Positions 1-9,187 of a DNA stretch of 64,000 bases are shown piece by piece. The DNA comes from Lachnospiraceae bacterium (lineage in GTDB: Bacteria; Bacillota; Clostridia; Lachnospirales; Lachnospiraceae), in contig JAIDPF010000069.1 in the NCBI GenBank assembly GCA_029062895.1, positions 24,466-88,465 of the forward strand, in the 5' to 3' direction. Below the pieces are notes generated by a model. It did no database searches. It saw nothing but the letters and a program-made list of their open reading frames with translations, and was not told the origin of the DNA. Each line of letters begins with the position of its first letter. Within the stretch, counting starts at the first letter, position 1. Position numbers and translations under genes: made by a program.

Positions 1-868
1 GCTCTACATATCCGCTGATCTGTTCCTTCAGCTCATCCTGCGCACTCTGCACCTTAGAAGGGGTGATCAAAAAGATGGTTACACAAAGTCCGATCACAAT
101 CCCCAGCGCGATCTGTATAAACGCATTGATTCCCAGCGGCTCCTTTCCATTAAGCGGTTGGATGATGACATCATTGCCGCTGGATTTATAGATGGCAGCG
201 CTTTCTTCTTTTTGACGCTTTTTAGTGCGACCGGATGCGTGTATATCATCCGGATCAAGTTGTTCTTCTACCTCTTTGAGATATCGCAGAGTTTTCACGT
301 CTCCGCCATCAATCCGCTTACTATGTGTAAATTCCCTCTTTGCCTTTTCCCATTCTTCCCTTTTGACATACAAAAGTCCTAACAGCTGATGGGCTTTAAC
401 AAATTTGGGATTCTGATTCAACACTTTGCGCAGTTGGATGATCGCCATATCATAATCACCTTTTTGGCACAATTCCAAAGAAACATTATACTTTTTAATT
501 GTAGTACGGATGATGTCCAGTCTTCCCTGATTGGACTGGATAATCTCCATATAATCCAACGCAAGATTTTTTTCTTCCCGTACTGTCGCACTGATCACCC
601 ACTCGATCAGGGCGGCACCGACCTCCCCACATTCAAAATAGATCAGTCCCAGAAGATTTCTTGCATCCACATGCTGCTTATTATATTTTAAACATTGCCG
701 CAAAGAGTTAACTGCTCCTGACAGGTCTCTGACTCTGGCGCGTTCCAATCCATCATTATAAGAATACTCCGCTGCATACATGATTCTTTTGTATGCACGC
801 ACATCCGCTCCACAACCTGTACAATAATCCAACTCTGATAAACGGCATCCACACTGATAACATAGCAT
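1..868 (-). CDS. Zinc-ribbon TPR membrane protein (3' end outside window)
   Basis: Partial gene: the reading frame is open from the ATG at 866-868 through base 1, so the C-terminus is missing. The start follows an AGGAGA ribosome site at good spacing. The product begins with a short zinc ribbon (CYQCG near residue 3 and CTGCG near residue 17). A long helical region follows with tetratricopeptide-like repeats, for example KGDYDMAIIQLRKVL and REEWEKAKREF. After a charged stretch (residues ~225-245) comes one transmembrane segment (GINAFIQIALGIVIGLCVTIFL), and then the start of a coiled-coil-like tail. The likely topology is a cytoplasmic zinc-ribbon/TPR domain anchored to the membrane, probably a protein-protein interaction scaffold. 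The substrate or partner is not known. The small ORF 882-1025 lies immediately upstream on the same strand and is probably co-transcribed. Confidence 0.75.
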   Translation of the reverse strand, partial: MLCYQCGCRLSELDYCTGCGADVRAYKRIMYAAEYSYNDGLERARVRDLSGAVNSLRQCLKYNKQHVDARNLLGLIYFECGEVGAALIEWVISATVREEKNLALDYMEIIQSNQGRLDIIRTTIKKYNVSLELCQKGDYDMAIIQLRKVLNQNPKFVKAHQLLGLLYVKREEWEKAKREFTHSKRIDGGDVKTLRYLKEVEEQLDPDDIHASGRTKKRQKEESAAIYKSSGNDVIIQPLNGKEPLGINAFIQIALGIVIGLCVTIFLITPSKVQSAQDELKEQISGYVE

Positions 869-881
869 AACCGTCTATCTC

Positions 882-1025
882 CTAAACTTCTTCATCCGTT
901 TCTTTTATAATATCAAAAAATATATCTGTCATATCTGTCATGTCACGATGATTCAAAATTTCCTCTGCATCCTGCAATTCCAAACTCGGATGGAACTTTT
1001 TCAGTTCCTCTTCAAAATTGATCAT
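882..1025 (-). CDS. Small acidic hypothetical protein (47 aa)
   Basis: A 47-codon ORF starting MINFEEELKKFHPSLELQ and ending DEEV. An AAGG-containing ribosome site precedes the ATG. It ends 14 bases before the zinc-ribbon/TPR gene, whose ribosome site directly follows the stop, so the two are probably one operon. The product is strongly acidic and helical, with no transmembrane segment or known motif. I do not recognise a family. The tight spacing and clean ribosome site argue that it is translated. Confidence 0.5.
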   Translation of the reverse strand: MINFEEELKKFHPSLELQDAEEILNHRDMTDMTDIFFDIIKETDEEV

Positions 1026-1113
1026 TTATGATACCTTGTTCCTTTCTAACCCCGCTGAACAATCATATTCCTTAAGTATAATTTATCCATTGTAGCAAAT
1101 ATTAAATAATTCC

Positions 1114-2400
1114 TTAGTCTTTGCATAAACCGCGTATCAAGCCTGTCAGATATAATGATCCTGCAATCACCAGCAATCCGTCCTGCCGCGCCTTCTTTCC
1201 ATAGCAGAAAGCCTGTCCGGCGTCCCCAAATGCCTTCACTTCTTTATCTGTACCATCCCGGAACAGCTTTTCAACATACTCCAAATCTGCCGCCCGGTCG
1301 CCGCCTGCTACTGTAATAATATACTGTGCAAATAGATCTGAAGCAATGATCTCATGCACCATAGCCTCGATATCTTTATCCGTCACCACAGCAAAAAGTA
1401 AAACCTTTCGTTCCTGCCGATAAGACAAGCTTTGCAACAGCGCCTGCATCCCATTAGGATTATGCGCTCCATCCAGCAGGATACCAGGCTGAATCTCTTC
1501 CATCCGGCAGGGCCAGCTTGTCCACCTGACTGCCTCTGCAACAGCTTCCTGCGTCAGCTCTTCCCCCAGAATCCTCCGCATGGCATATAATGCCAGCGAA
1601 ACATTCATGCACTGATAAAGAGCACAAGATGGCACTTTAATGTTATAATAACCATAATACTCAAAGAAAATAGAAAAATCAATGTATTTTTGATGATTTT
1701 TTAAATTTAAGAGATCCGCCTCAGCGATCGGGATCGCTTCCGCCCCCATTTCTTCTGCCTTTTCGCGAATCACGCTGCTGACCGTTTCCATTTCATGATA
1801 GTAAACAACAGGAACATCACCTGAGATAATCCCGGCTTTTTCTCCTGCGATCTCTTCTAAAGTGTCTCCCAAATATGCCATATGATCCAATGCGATTCTG
1901 GTAATGACGCAGATCTTCTTATTTTTTACAATATTAGTGGCGTCTAACCGCCCGCCCAGCCCCGTCTCCAAAATAATATATTCCGTTTTTGTTTCCTCAA
2001 AATAGACCATCGCCATAAAAAAGAGGAGTTCGAAGAATGTCGGAAAATAGTTTTCCGTATATCGTTCAATCTGCCGGGTGATATAGGAAAATATCCTGAC
2101 AAATGCCTCCTCCGGGATATCCGTCTTCTGCACACGGATACGCTCCCGCATACATTCCAGATGCGGAGACGTAAATAAGCCGCAGGTATGCCCTGTGGCC
2201 ATGATCATGGACTCAGAATACGCGCAGACAGACCCCTTCCCATTGGTCCCGGCCACATGGATGATCTTCTGCCGTTCCCCCGGACGTCCCAAAAAAGAGT
2301 AAAATCCGTCTGTCTCACTCTGCTTATGCTTTTTCGTAAATTTCGGGATATCGAGAATATATTTCTCGACATCCCGGTAATCAACCGGCTTTCTGTCCAT
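1114..2400 (-). CDS. folC: Bifunctional folylpolyglutamate synthase / dihydrofolate synthase
   Basis: A 428-residue Mur-ligase-like enzyme of normal FolC length. It adds glutamate to dihydropteroate and to reduced folates with ATP hydrolysis in the cytoplasm, completing folate synthesis and retaining folates in the cell. The ATP-binding loop VAGTNGKGSV is at residues ~49-58. The conserved ETGLGGRLDATN block is near residue 145, followed by ITRIALDHMAYLGDTLEEIA and AGEKAGII. The C-terminal DGAHNPNG motif is near residue 309. The gene appears to stand alone, with no other folate gene beside it. Confidence 0.93.
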   Translation of the reverse strand: MDRKPVDYRDVEKYILDIPKFTKKHKQSETDGFYSFLGRPGERQKIIHVAGTNGKGSVCAYSESMIMATGHTCGLFTSPHLECMRERIRVQKTDIPEEAFVRIFSYITRQIERYTENYFPTFFELLFFMAMVYFEETKTEYIILETGLGGRLDATNIVKNKKICVITRIALDHMAYLGDTLEEIAGEKAGIISGDVPVVYYHEMETVSSVIREKAEEMGAEAIPIAEADLLNLKNHQKYIDFSIFFEYYGYYNIKVPSCALYQCMNVSLALYAMRRILGEELTQEAVAEAVRWTSWPCRMEEIQPGILLDGAHNPNGMQALLQSLSYRQERKVLLFAVVTDKDIEAMVHEIIASDLFAQYIITVAGGDRAADLEYVEKLFRDGTDKEVKAFGDAGQAFCYGKKARQDGLLVIAGSLYLTGLIRGLCKD

Positions 2401-2473
2401 CTTCTATCCTCCGCAGTACATTATAACAACAGAAAGCTCTTTTGCACAATCCTTTTCCGGTATTTTAGGGAAA

Positions 2474-2509
2474 CGCTGATTTGATCGCTGATATGATCGC
2501 TGATATGAT
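2474..2509. repeat. Three tandem 12-bp repeats
   Basis: Three adjacent copies of CGCTGATATGAT (the first carries TTTGAT) lie between folC and the DUF4097 gene, close to the DUF4097 stop codon. Each junction creates a GATC. No protein is encoded. This may be replication slippage or a minor regulatory site. Confidence 0.6.
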
Positions 2510-2525
2510 CAGTGCTTCCTTAGAC

Positions 2526-3467
2526 TTACCGTGTTGAGAATATCACCTCCACGTTACCCATAGAGGACGTAATCGACATCTCTTTTGACGCACTGTTGTT
2601 GACCGTCGTGTTTTGCGACCATCCTGCCACATGACATCCCGGAATATCGACATTTCCTAACGCAGAATTGATATTATAATTAAACTGATCGGAGTCGCCG
2701 TAAATCGTCAGTTCCAGATCGCCCATGCTTCCCCTAAAATCAGCATCTCCCGTAATATGCCCCTGATACGTGATCTCGCTGGCGGAATATGACGCATCCA
2801 TATTTCCAACTGTCCCATTCAGGATATCCAAACTACAGGCACCTGTCTCTATCTTCAGGTTATCTGTTTCCAGCCAATCCACCGTCATATCACATGCTCC
2901 CAAATAAATCATCGTTTCTTCTGCTTTTATGGATTCCACTTCGACATCCCCTGCTGCCGCTGAAAGCTGGTATGTTTTGATCTCCAGATCCTCCGGCAGA
3001 GAGATCGTCAGATCCCCCAGATCGTCCAAAGAGATCACATACAGCGTGTGATCTTCCACATAATACTGAAATTTACCCACACCGTTCCATTCAATACCGA
3101 TATCATCCGCATCGCTCTCTACGATATCCAGATCGCCCGCCGTCATATAGATTTCTATATCCGTCACCTCATTTGCACTGACCGCCAGTGGATCTGTATA
3201 CCTCCCTGTGGTATATACAGAATAGTTATCATTATAACTTACCGTAAAATGATCCCCCATAAATCCCGTCGAAAAGCCAAAACCCATCTCCTGCTGCACA
3301 ATATTCCATCCTGTATTCAGATGATCAAAAATAGTTCTGGTCTCATCGAAGATAAAGCTTCTGATGATCCTGATTCCCCCGGTAGTAACGCCTATGATGA
3401 CCATTATGATTCCAAGGAGCAGCATGACCCCTGATGTAATCAAAGAAACAATCGTAAACTTTTTCAT
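2526..3467 (-). CDS. DUF4097 family beta-strand repeat membrane protein
   Basis: The protein begins MKKFTIVSLITSGVMLLLG, with one N-terminal membrane anchor (residues ~5-27). A beta-rich extracytoplasmic domain of repeated short strands follows, typical of DUF4097 proteins (YSASEITYQGHITGDADF, INSALGNVDIPGC, ITSSMGNVEV). The start at 3467 was chosen over an upstream ATG because it has GGAGGCGGCAAG in front of it. It also overlaps the stop of the upstream DUF1700 gene as ATGA, indicating translational coupling. It is the last gene of a padR-DUF1700-DUF4097 operon. This arrangement is common in Firmicutes and is usually tied to envelope homeostasis, although the molecular role is not established. 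Confidence 0.85.
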   Translation of the reverse strand: MKKFTIVSLITSGVMLLLGIIMVIIGVTTGGIRIIRSFIFDETRTIFDHLNTGWNIVQQEMGFGFSTGFMGDHFTVSYNDNYSVYTTGRYTDPLAVSANEVTDIEIYMTAGDLDIVESDADDIGIEWNGVGKFQYYVEDHTLYVISLDDLGDLTISLPEDLEIKTYQLSAAAGDVEVESIKAEETMIYLGACDMTVDWLETDNLKIETGACSLDILNGTVGNMDASYSASEITYQGHITGDADFRGSMGDLELTIYGDSDQFNYNINSALGNVDIPGCHVAGWSQNTTVNNSASKEMSITSSMGNVEVIFSTR

Positions 3468-4180
3468 CTTGCCGCCTCCTTTTTCCCAAAGATCAGATTC
3501 CATAATTTTTTTACCCCCTTACACAGCCACGGGATCACATATCGGCAGACCAGCACGGTCAGAAGGATAAAGAAAATGCCTAACGCTCCTACAATCATCG
3601 CCCCGCCAATGCAGATAAACCCGACGGCAGCCGGAACTCCCGCGCACATACCGACAATCGATGCAATCAAAGCAATCACACACGCGATCACCATAATAAC
3701 TCCCGCAATTGCAAACCCAATAAAACTCCCAATCAGACCGACAATCAATCCGATCAGACCGCAAAGCGCCGGGATCCAGATCGGACATGTTAAGATGATC
3801 AATATAATGCTCAGAACGATAACTGCAGTATCCTTTTTTTCTTTTTTCTCTGCGTCAGCTCCTGCCGAAGCGGAGTTAAAACTTGTATAGGATGCTCCAT
3901 CTGTATTCTGTCCTGCAGCAGCGCCCGGCTGCATCATATAGGCATTGCTCCGGTCCGCGGTACGATAACCATTTTCTGTATATTCACCACCATCGTTTTC
4001 TTCTCTGATCGATCTTGCTACATCCGCAGGGCTGCCCAGCGAGTCTATCACTTCACCTTCCTTATCCGGTCCCGCATCCTCAAAATAGTCCCGATAATAC
4101 TGCAATGCCTCCTGCTTTTCGCTCTCCGGCATTCCGGACAGATGCGTCTCCAGCTGCCGTAAGAATTCCTCTTTATTCAT
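3464..4180 (-). CDS. DUF1700 (HAAS domain) membrane protein
   Basis: 238 residues. The N-terminal ~60 residues (MNKEEFLRQLETHLSGMPES, then ALQYYRDYFEDAG) form the HAAS/DUF1700 helical domain that accompanies PadR regulators. A Gly/Ala-rich low-complexity linker follows. Residues ~115-215 hold about four hydrophobic helices with repeated glycines (LIVGLIGSFIGFAIAGVIMV), and the tail is basic. The gene overlaps padR upstream by 8 bases and the DUF4097 gene downstream by 4 bases, so all three are translated together. HAAS domains are thought to interact with the cognate PadR or to sense the membrane. That role is inferred from the family, not shown here. Confidence 0.85.
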   Translation of the reverse strand: MNKEEFLRQLETHLSGMPESEKQEALQYYRDYFEDAGPDKEGEVIDSLGSPADVARSIREENDGGEYTENGYRTADRSNAYMMQPGAAAGQNTDGASYTSFNSASAGADAEKKEKKDTAVIVLSIILIILTCPIWIPALCGLIGLIVGLIGSFIGFAIAGVIMVIACVIALIASIVGMCAGVPAAVGFICIGGAMIVGALGIFFILLTVLVCRYVIPWLCKGVKKLWNLIFGKKEAAR

Positions 4181-4499
4181 CGCCGACTCCTTTCTCGAAC
4201 AATAAGTTTATTTTTTCCGAATAGACCTTCCATTCTCTCTCGTACAAACTGAGCTGCGCCCTGCCGCGCTCTGTGATCTTATAATAACGCCGGTTCCTTC
4301 CGGCACACTCCTGATCATATACCGCTAAACATTCATCCTTCTGCAGCCGTCTGAGAACCGGATAAAGCGTAGATTCACTAATCTCCATAACAGACCTTAT
4401 CTGTTGGGTAATCCGGTATCCATAGGTTCCTTCAATATTCTTAGACACCACCGACAAAACGATCGCATCCAAAAGGGCAGTACCCGTGTTAAATACCAT
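4173..4499 (-). CDS. PadR family transcriptional regulator
   Basis: 108 residues, the normal size of the short (PadR-s1) subfamily. The winged-helix DNA-binding core is visible: AIVLSVVSKNIEGTYGYRIT, then ISESTLYPVLRRLQKDECL and RRYYKITERGRAQL. A C-terminal dimerisation helix is present. It heads the padR-DUF1700-DUF4097 operon and probably represses it. A long inverted repeat directly upstream (4526-4584) is the likely operator. Confidence 0.9.
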   Translation of the reverse strand: MVFNTGTALLDAIVLSVVSKNIEGTYGYRITQQIRSVMEISESTLYPVLRRLQKDECLAVYDQECAGRNRRYYKITERGRAQLSLYEREWKVYSEKINLLFEKGVGDE

Positions 4500-4525
4500 G
4501 CCGGATCTCCTTTCTGATAAATTTT

Positions 4526-4584
4526 ATAATATTATATGTCGTATAATATTATGTTACAACATAATATACGACATATAATATTAT
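4526..4584. promoter_or_regulatory. Long AT-rich inverted repeat, probable PadR operator
   Basis: Two near-identical arms containing ATATTATATGTCGTATA, each ending in TATGTT, face each other around a 2-base centre. They differ by a 3-base indel. The repeat lies directly upstream of padR, where the operon promoter should be. ATGT/ACAT-type dyads are the usual PadR recognition element, so autoregulation is the simplest reading. Confidence 0.65.
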
Positions 4585-4614
4585 TTGTCAACAAATATTT
4601 TTATGAATGAATTT

Positions 4615-4648
4615 AAAAAATGGAACCGCATCCGTCGGATGCGGTCCC
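4615..4648 (-). terminator. Rho-independent terminator of the amylase gene
   Basis: A GC-rich hairpin (GGACCGCATCC / GGATGCGGTTCC on the minus strand) is followed by a run of six T. It lies 40 bases past the stop codon at 4688. Confidence 0.8.
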
Positions 4649-4687
4649 GTTAACCAGATTTGTGATGACAACATCTACATTATGACA

Positions 4688-6001
4688 TTATCTCTCCATC
4701 TTCCAGAATGCAGCGCTGTACGGCGGCAGCTCACTACCTCCGCCAAAATCATGATCTTTGCCTGTGATCAGATCCACCGCCATGCCGCATCCCGCGTCAA
4801 AATGCGCGGTATAAGGAGCATCCGCCATATTGATCGCTACCAGAACTCTCTCCTGATCGCTCTTTCGTTCAAAAATACACTGCTGATTTGTCAGCACAAT
4901 ACTTCTCATACTGCCGTAATTAAGAGCATGACTATTCTTTTTAGCTTCCGTGAGCCGGCTGATAAACTCTGTCAACTCATTCCACTCCGGCGCGTCAATA
5001 CAGGGACGCAGAGCCGGATCTCCCTGACTCTTGTCACCCTTGACACCCCATTCACTTCCATAATATACACAAGGAATTCCGGGCATACCATATACCATGG
5101 CATATACCAGCGGAAGATGTTTTTCATTCTGGAGAATGCTGGCGATCCTTGATACATCATGGTTATCCGCAAAAGACAACAGATGTGACCCTCTGCATAC
5201 TGTCCAGTCCTCCGGCCCAAACAACCGCAGCAGGGAATGGATGATCTCAAACATATTGGCGCTGTTAAATGCAGAATGAATACCTTTATAACACTGATAA
5301 TTGGTCAGCGAATGGATATTCATCTGCTGCAGCATCCTTCCATACTCTCCATGCAGCACCTCTCCTAATAGGAAGAAATCCTCTTTTTTAGAATCGCAGA
5401 ATCCCCTTAAGCGGTTTAAGAATCCATGGTCTAGGCAGTATGCCACATCCAGACGGATGCCGTCGATATCAAATTCTTTGATCCAGCCATCCACCGCTGA
5501 AAAGATATGGTTGACCACATCATCATTATGAAGGTTTAATTTCACCAGATCGTAATTGCCTTCCCATCCCTCGTACCAAAGTCCGTCATTATATCCGGAA
5601 TTACCGCCAAAATCAATTCTGTGAAACCAGCTTACATACGGAGACCGCTCCCGGTTTTTCAGCACATCCTGAAATGCCCAGAATCCTCGCCCCACGTGAT
5701 TAAATACCCCGTCAAGCACGACTTTGATGCCTTCCTTATGGAGTGCCTGACAAACCTCGGCAAAATCCTCGTTCGTACCCAGCCGGGTATCCACCTTCGT
5801 ATAATCTCTAGTATTATAACCATGGGTATCTGATTCAAAGATCGGCGAAAAATAGATTGCATTGATTCCCAGTTTTTTCATATGAGGAATCCAGTCGATC
5901 ACCTTCTTGATCCTGGATGCCGCAACCCCGTCATTTTCAAACGGCGCACCACAAAATCCCAATGGATAAATCTGATAAAACACGCTTTCATAAGCCCACA
6001 T
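4688..6001 (-). CDS. GH13 alpha-amylase family glycosidase (neopullulanase/maltodextrinase-like)
   Basis: A 437-residue (beta/alpha)8-barrel hydrolase of alpha-1,4-glucans without signal peptide, so probably cytoplasmic and acting on imported maltodextrins. All GH13 blocks are present: region I DGVFNHV (97-103), region II GIRLDVAYCLD with nucleophile D185, region III LLGEVLHGE with acid/base E214, and region IV FADNHD with D282. The order and the short length resemble maltogenic amylase/neopullulanase enzymes lacking the N-terminal starch-binding domain. It has its own terminator and stands alone, with no maltose transporter adjacent. The exact substrate cannot be told from sequence. Confidence 0.9.
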   Translation of the reverse strand: MWAYESVFYQIYPLGFCGAPFENDGVAASRIKKVIDWIPHMKKLGINAIYFSPIFESDTHGYNTRDYTKVDTRLGTNEDFAEVCQALHKEGIKVVLDGVFNHVGRGFWAFQDVLKNRERSPYVSWFHRIDFGGNSGYNDGLWYEGWEGNYDLVKLNLHNDDVVNHIFSAVDGWIKEFDIDGIRLDVAYCLDHGFLNRLRGFCDSKKEDFFLLGEVLHGEYGRMLQQMNIHSLTNYQCYKGIHSAFNSANMFEIIHSLLRLFGPEDWTVCRGSHLLSFADNHDVSRIASILQNEKHLPLVYAMVYGMPGIPCVYYGSEWGVKGDKSQGDPALRPCIDAPEWNELTEFISRLTEAKKNSHALNYGSMRSIVLTNQQCIFERKSDQERVLVAINMADAPYTAHFDAGCGMAVDLITGKDHDFGGGSELPPYSAAFWKMER

Positions 6002-6469
6002 AACTATACTGCTCCTCCTGTCTGTTCTTTAATAGATGCATATGATCCATACCATCCAGTACTGTTTCCGTTGTTTTTTGGTATTGGAGGTCTGCATTCC
6101 TAATATACAATACCATAAATTCCCTTTTTCATCAACCGTGCAGCTCTTAAGTCTCTTTTTAATCACTTATTAAAATGCACTCTTGCTGCATTTAGTTTAC
6201 ATAATTATCATTAAATCATTTGAATCGGACTATTTTTCGACAAATTTTTCTTCTTTTTTACAATCCAGAAATTGAGTTTTTATTGTAAATAAGATTTAAT
6301 TTTTTCAATAAATCCACAATTTCCACATAGTTATCCACATATATCTGTCGTTTAATGTTAAATCCTGTCAAATTTTTTCTCTAAAATGAATTTTTATTCT
6401 TCATATGTGGAAAATTGTATAAGTTTACATAAATTTATATCTTAGGTCGTGAATTCTAACATAGATAGA
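6002..6469. other. AT-rich intergenic region with DnaA-box-like sites
   Basis: No plausible gene is present. The stretch is very AT-rich and contains one perfect DnaA box (TTATCCACA, 6331-6339). Nearby are two 7/9 matches in the same orientation (6310-6318 and 6319-6327) and one 8/9 match on the other strand (6406-6414). The amylase promoter must also lie at the low-coordinate side. This is not oriC: no dnaA, dnaN or gidA genes are near. Confidence 0.5.
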
Positions 6470-9187
6470 TCACTGCCATCTTTTCCAGAAAGATGCAAGC
6501 TTATCTGCGACCGCCATATTCGTAGTTGACTCATAATCGCTCCATTCCCTCGGAAAAATCCTTTGATAGGAACGATTCAACAGCCGCTCCTCCAGCAAAA
6601 CCACCACTCCCACATCCTCCGCTGTCCTGATCACGCGCCCTGCTGCCTGCAATACTTTATTCATCCCCGGAAAGCGATATGCATAATCATAACCATCATG
6701 CTCTTCGTCATCAAAAAAATTTTTTAAGATCTCCCGTTCGTTACAGATCTGCGGAAGCCCCGGACCTATGATAATGCTTCCGATCAACGAATCCTGTCTG
6801 AGATCGATCCCTTCTGAAAAAATTCCGCCCAGAACGCAAAAACCTATCAAACCCTTTTTGTGTCCTTCTTTTTTCCGCAGAGAGATCTCCTTACCCACCA
6901 ATGCATTCGTCTGCTCCATACCAGTCCCGCCTTCTGCCTTTACAAATACATCATCTTCCCGCTTCTCTCCCGATTCTTCTTCCGCTGAAAATTTTCTTAA
7001 AAATTCCTCCCGCATCTGCTCGTCCATACGCTCATGCTGGACAATGCATTCCATGGATCCTTCTTCATAAAAACTGCGGCAGAATACGTCATAAACATGT
7101 TCCAGAAATATATGGGATGGCAGGAATACCATATAATTTCCCGGTTTTGCACGAAAGATCTCATAGATATAAGCCGCGATCTTATGATATTCCATATCAT
7201 TTCTTCTCGTATATTTACTGGTAGCGTCCTTGGCAATAAACAGTCCCATTCTGCGCCTGTCGAAAGTCGACTGCGCATAGATCTCATAATCCTCCGGCTC
7301 TCCTCCCAGCAGCTTTTTATAATATTGGATAGGAAGCAGCGTTGCCGAAAATAAAATGCTGCTTCTCCCCTTTATCATACACTCTTTCAGCTTTTCTCTG
7401 GGGTTGACGCAAAAAAGTTTCACGACAAAATGACTATCCTCCTTAAGCTCACAGTAAGGCCGGTAGTTTTCATCCATTTTTTCATAGATCATCAGGAAAT
7501 GAGCGACCTCAAAATACAGTTCCAGTATCGCTTTTCTGATCGGTCTTTCATCTTCTTCCTCCAGATAACTGCCCATCGTCGTATAAAGCCTTTCCATGAT
7601 ACGGATCAAATCGCTGACATCTTCCAGTTCTATATAAGTCTCGCATTCCCGCTTAAGCTCCAGAAGATATTTATTTATATGATCCAAAGCTTTCGCAATA
7701 CGGTTCAGCGGAAGATTCCGTTTTTCATCCCTTTTATTGCTCTTTTCCCCCACATTATCCTTCGCAAAACCCTGTTGCGCTATATCCTCTGTAATCTCAT
7801 TCCGAAATTCCTTCTCTGAAAACAAGCTTTCCTGTCTCATCTCAGATTTCTTCGCAGAAACTTTCTGTCCGGGGATGCTCACCACATCCTTAATCTGTTT
7901 CCGTAACGCAAGAAGATCCTCTTTGCAGATGGAAGCGCTGTACATCTCTCTGCCACGCTCTACCAGATTATGCGCCTCATCAATGAGAAAGAGATAGTCC
8001 CCCTTCATTCCTTCCGAAAAGAACCTTTTCAAGCTGGCATGGGGATCAAAGACATAATTATAGTCACAGATCACGCCGTCCGCAAACAGGCTGATATCCA
8101 AGCTGAACTCGAATGGGCATACCTGATGCTTCACCGCATATTCCATGATCACAGTTCTGGAAAATCGGTCTTCATGAGTGATAATATCATATAAGGCATC
8201 ATTAATCCTATCAAAATGTCCTTTGGCATACGGACAGGAAAGGGGGTTACATTCCACTTCTTCCATGGGACAGATCTTTTCTTTGGCAGTCAATGTAACC
8301 GTCTTACAGCGAAGTCCCCTGCTGCGCAGCAATTCAAACGCATCCTCCGCCACTGTTCTGGTGATGGTCTTTGCCGTCAGATAAAATATCTTCTCCACCA
8401 TATTTTCCGCTGCCTTGATCGCGGGAAATATGGTGGATATTGTCTTTCCAACCCCAGTCGGAGCCTCAATAAAAAGCTTTTTAGATTCCCGGATCGTCTG
8501 ATAAACGGACACCACCAGTCCACGCTGTCCCTCCCGGTAAGGGAATGGAAACTCTACCGTACGGATGGAGCGTTTATAAATATCCTCCCATTCCAACTGA
8601 AAATCTGCCCATTTCTTATATTCCCGCATCAGCTCCTCAAACCATATTTCCAGTGCGGAAAATGTATATTCCTCAAAAAAATAACGGATATCTTCTGTTT
8701 CAAAATTGCAATAAGTCATACGCACCCTGATCATCGGGAGCTGTTTCTGTAATGCATAGATATAAGCATATACCTTAGCCTGCGCAAGATGGACCGGAAC
8801 CGGTGCTTTCATATATTCAAGCTTTTTCGCCACACATTTAATCTCATCTATTGTAATCTGATCAAATTCCTCATCTTCCTTCCACTGCGGATTTACAGAC
8901 GGAAGCTGCACCTGCAGCTCTTCACCGATCTTCCGTCTGCCTTCAAAGATAATGCCGTCTGCCCTGCCTTCGATCTTGATGGTATAACGCTCAGTCACAT
9001 ACTGGTACTTAAGCAGCACTTCCGCCGCGTAATTTTCCCCCATGCTTCCCTGGATCATGCGGTGCAGTCTGCTTCCCTCCTGCATCGCCTTTTCAGGAGA
9101 TACACCGCGCCTGTTATCAATATCACCAGAGCGGAAGATAAATTCCACCAGCTGCCGGACCGATATATGAATTTCACGATTTTCCAA
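6470..9187 (-). CDS. PD-(D/E)XK nuclease - DEAH (Rad3/DinG-type) helicase fusion
   Basis: 905 residues. Residues 1-190 form a Cas4/RecB-like nuclease domain: D77, E115-x-K117 (in TIDEIK) and a QxxxY motif (Q136-Y140). Residues ~210-905 form an SF2 XPD/DinG-like helicase: Walker A EAPTGVGKT (241-249), four cysteines for a 4Fe-4S cluster (C294, C306, C313, C318), a DEAH box (403-406), motif V GGIFSEGIDL, and motif VI QAAGRVIRTAED. Charged low-complexity inserts lie near residues 455-505 and 735-785. It starts with TTG preceded by GGGGAGGCAGCC. The expected role is ATP-driven 5'-3' unwinding with DNA cleavage in repair. The next genes upstream (DUF4130 and radical SAM) are also DNA-metabolism genes. 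Confidence 0.88.
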   Translation of the reverse strand: MENREIHISVRQLVEFIFRSGDIDNRRGVSPEKAMQEGSRLHRMIQGSMGENYAAEVLLKYQYVTERYTIKIEGRADGIIFEGRRKIGEELQVQLPSVNPQWKEDEEFDQITIDEIKCVAKKLEYMKAPVPVHLAQAKVYAYIYALQKQLPMIRVRMTYCNFETEDIRYFFEEYTFSALEIWFEELMREYKKWADFQLEWEDIYKRSIRTVEFPFPYREGQRGLVVSVYQTIRESKKLFIEAPTGVGKTISTIFPAIKAAENMVEKIFYLTAKTITRTVAEDAFELLRSRGLRCKTVTLTAKEKICPMEEVECNPLSCPYAKGHFDRINDALYDIITHEDRFSRTVIMEYAVKHQVCPFEFSLDISLFADGVICDYNYVFDPHASLKRFFSEGMKGDYLFLIDEAHNLVERGREMYSASICKEDLLALRKQIKDVVSIPGQKVSAKKSEMRQESLFSEKEFRNEITEDIAQQGFAKDNVGEKSNKRDEKRNLPLNRIAKALDHINKYLLELKRECETYIELEDVSDLIRIMERLYTTMGSYLEEEDERPIRKAILELYFEVAHFLMIYEKMDENYRPYCELKEDSHFVVKLFCVNPREKLKECMIKGRSSILFSATLLPIQYYKKLLGGEPEDYEIYAQSTFDRRRMGLFIAKDATSKYTRRNDMEYHKIAAYIYEIFRAKPGNYMVFLPSHIFLEHVYDVFCRSFYEEGSMECIVQHERMDEQMREEFLRKFSAEEESGEKREDDVFVKAEGGTGMEQTNALVGKEISLRKKEGHKKGLIGFCVLGGIFSEGIDLRQDSLIGSIIIGPGLPQICNEREILKNFFDDEEHDGYDYAYRFPGMNKVLQAAGRVIRTAEDVGVVVLLEERLLNRSYQRIFPREWSDYESTTNMAVADKLASFWKRWQ

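Noticed and set aside
2474..2509. Tandem 12-bp repeats as a CRISPR or origin iteron array
   Set aside because: Only three direct copies without spacers, and no associated genes.
4607..5152. 181-residue plus-strand ORF opposite the amylase gene
   Set aside because: Shadow of the GH13 coding sequence in another frame. The amylase frame carries all catalytic motifs.
6002..6469. Chromosomal origin (oriC)
   Set aside because: Only one perfect DnaA box, no DNA unwinding element that can be recognised with confidence, and no dnaA, dnaN, recF or gyr genes nearby.
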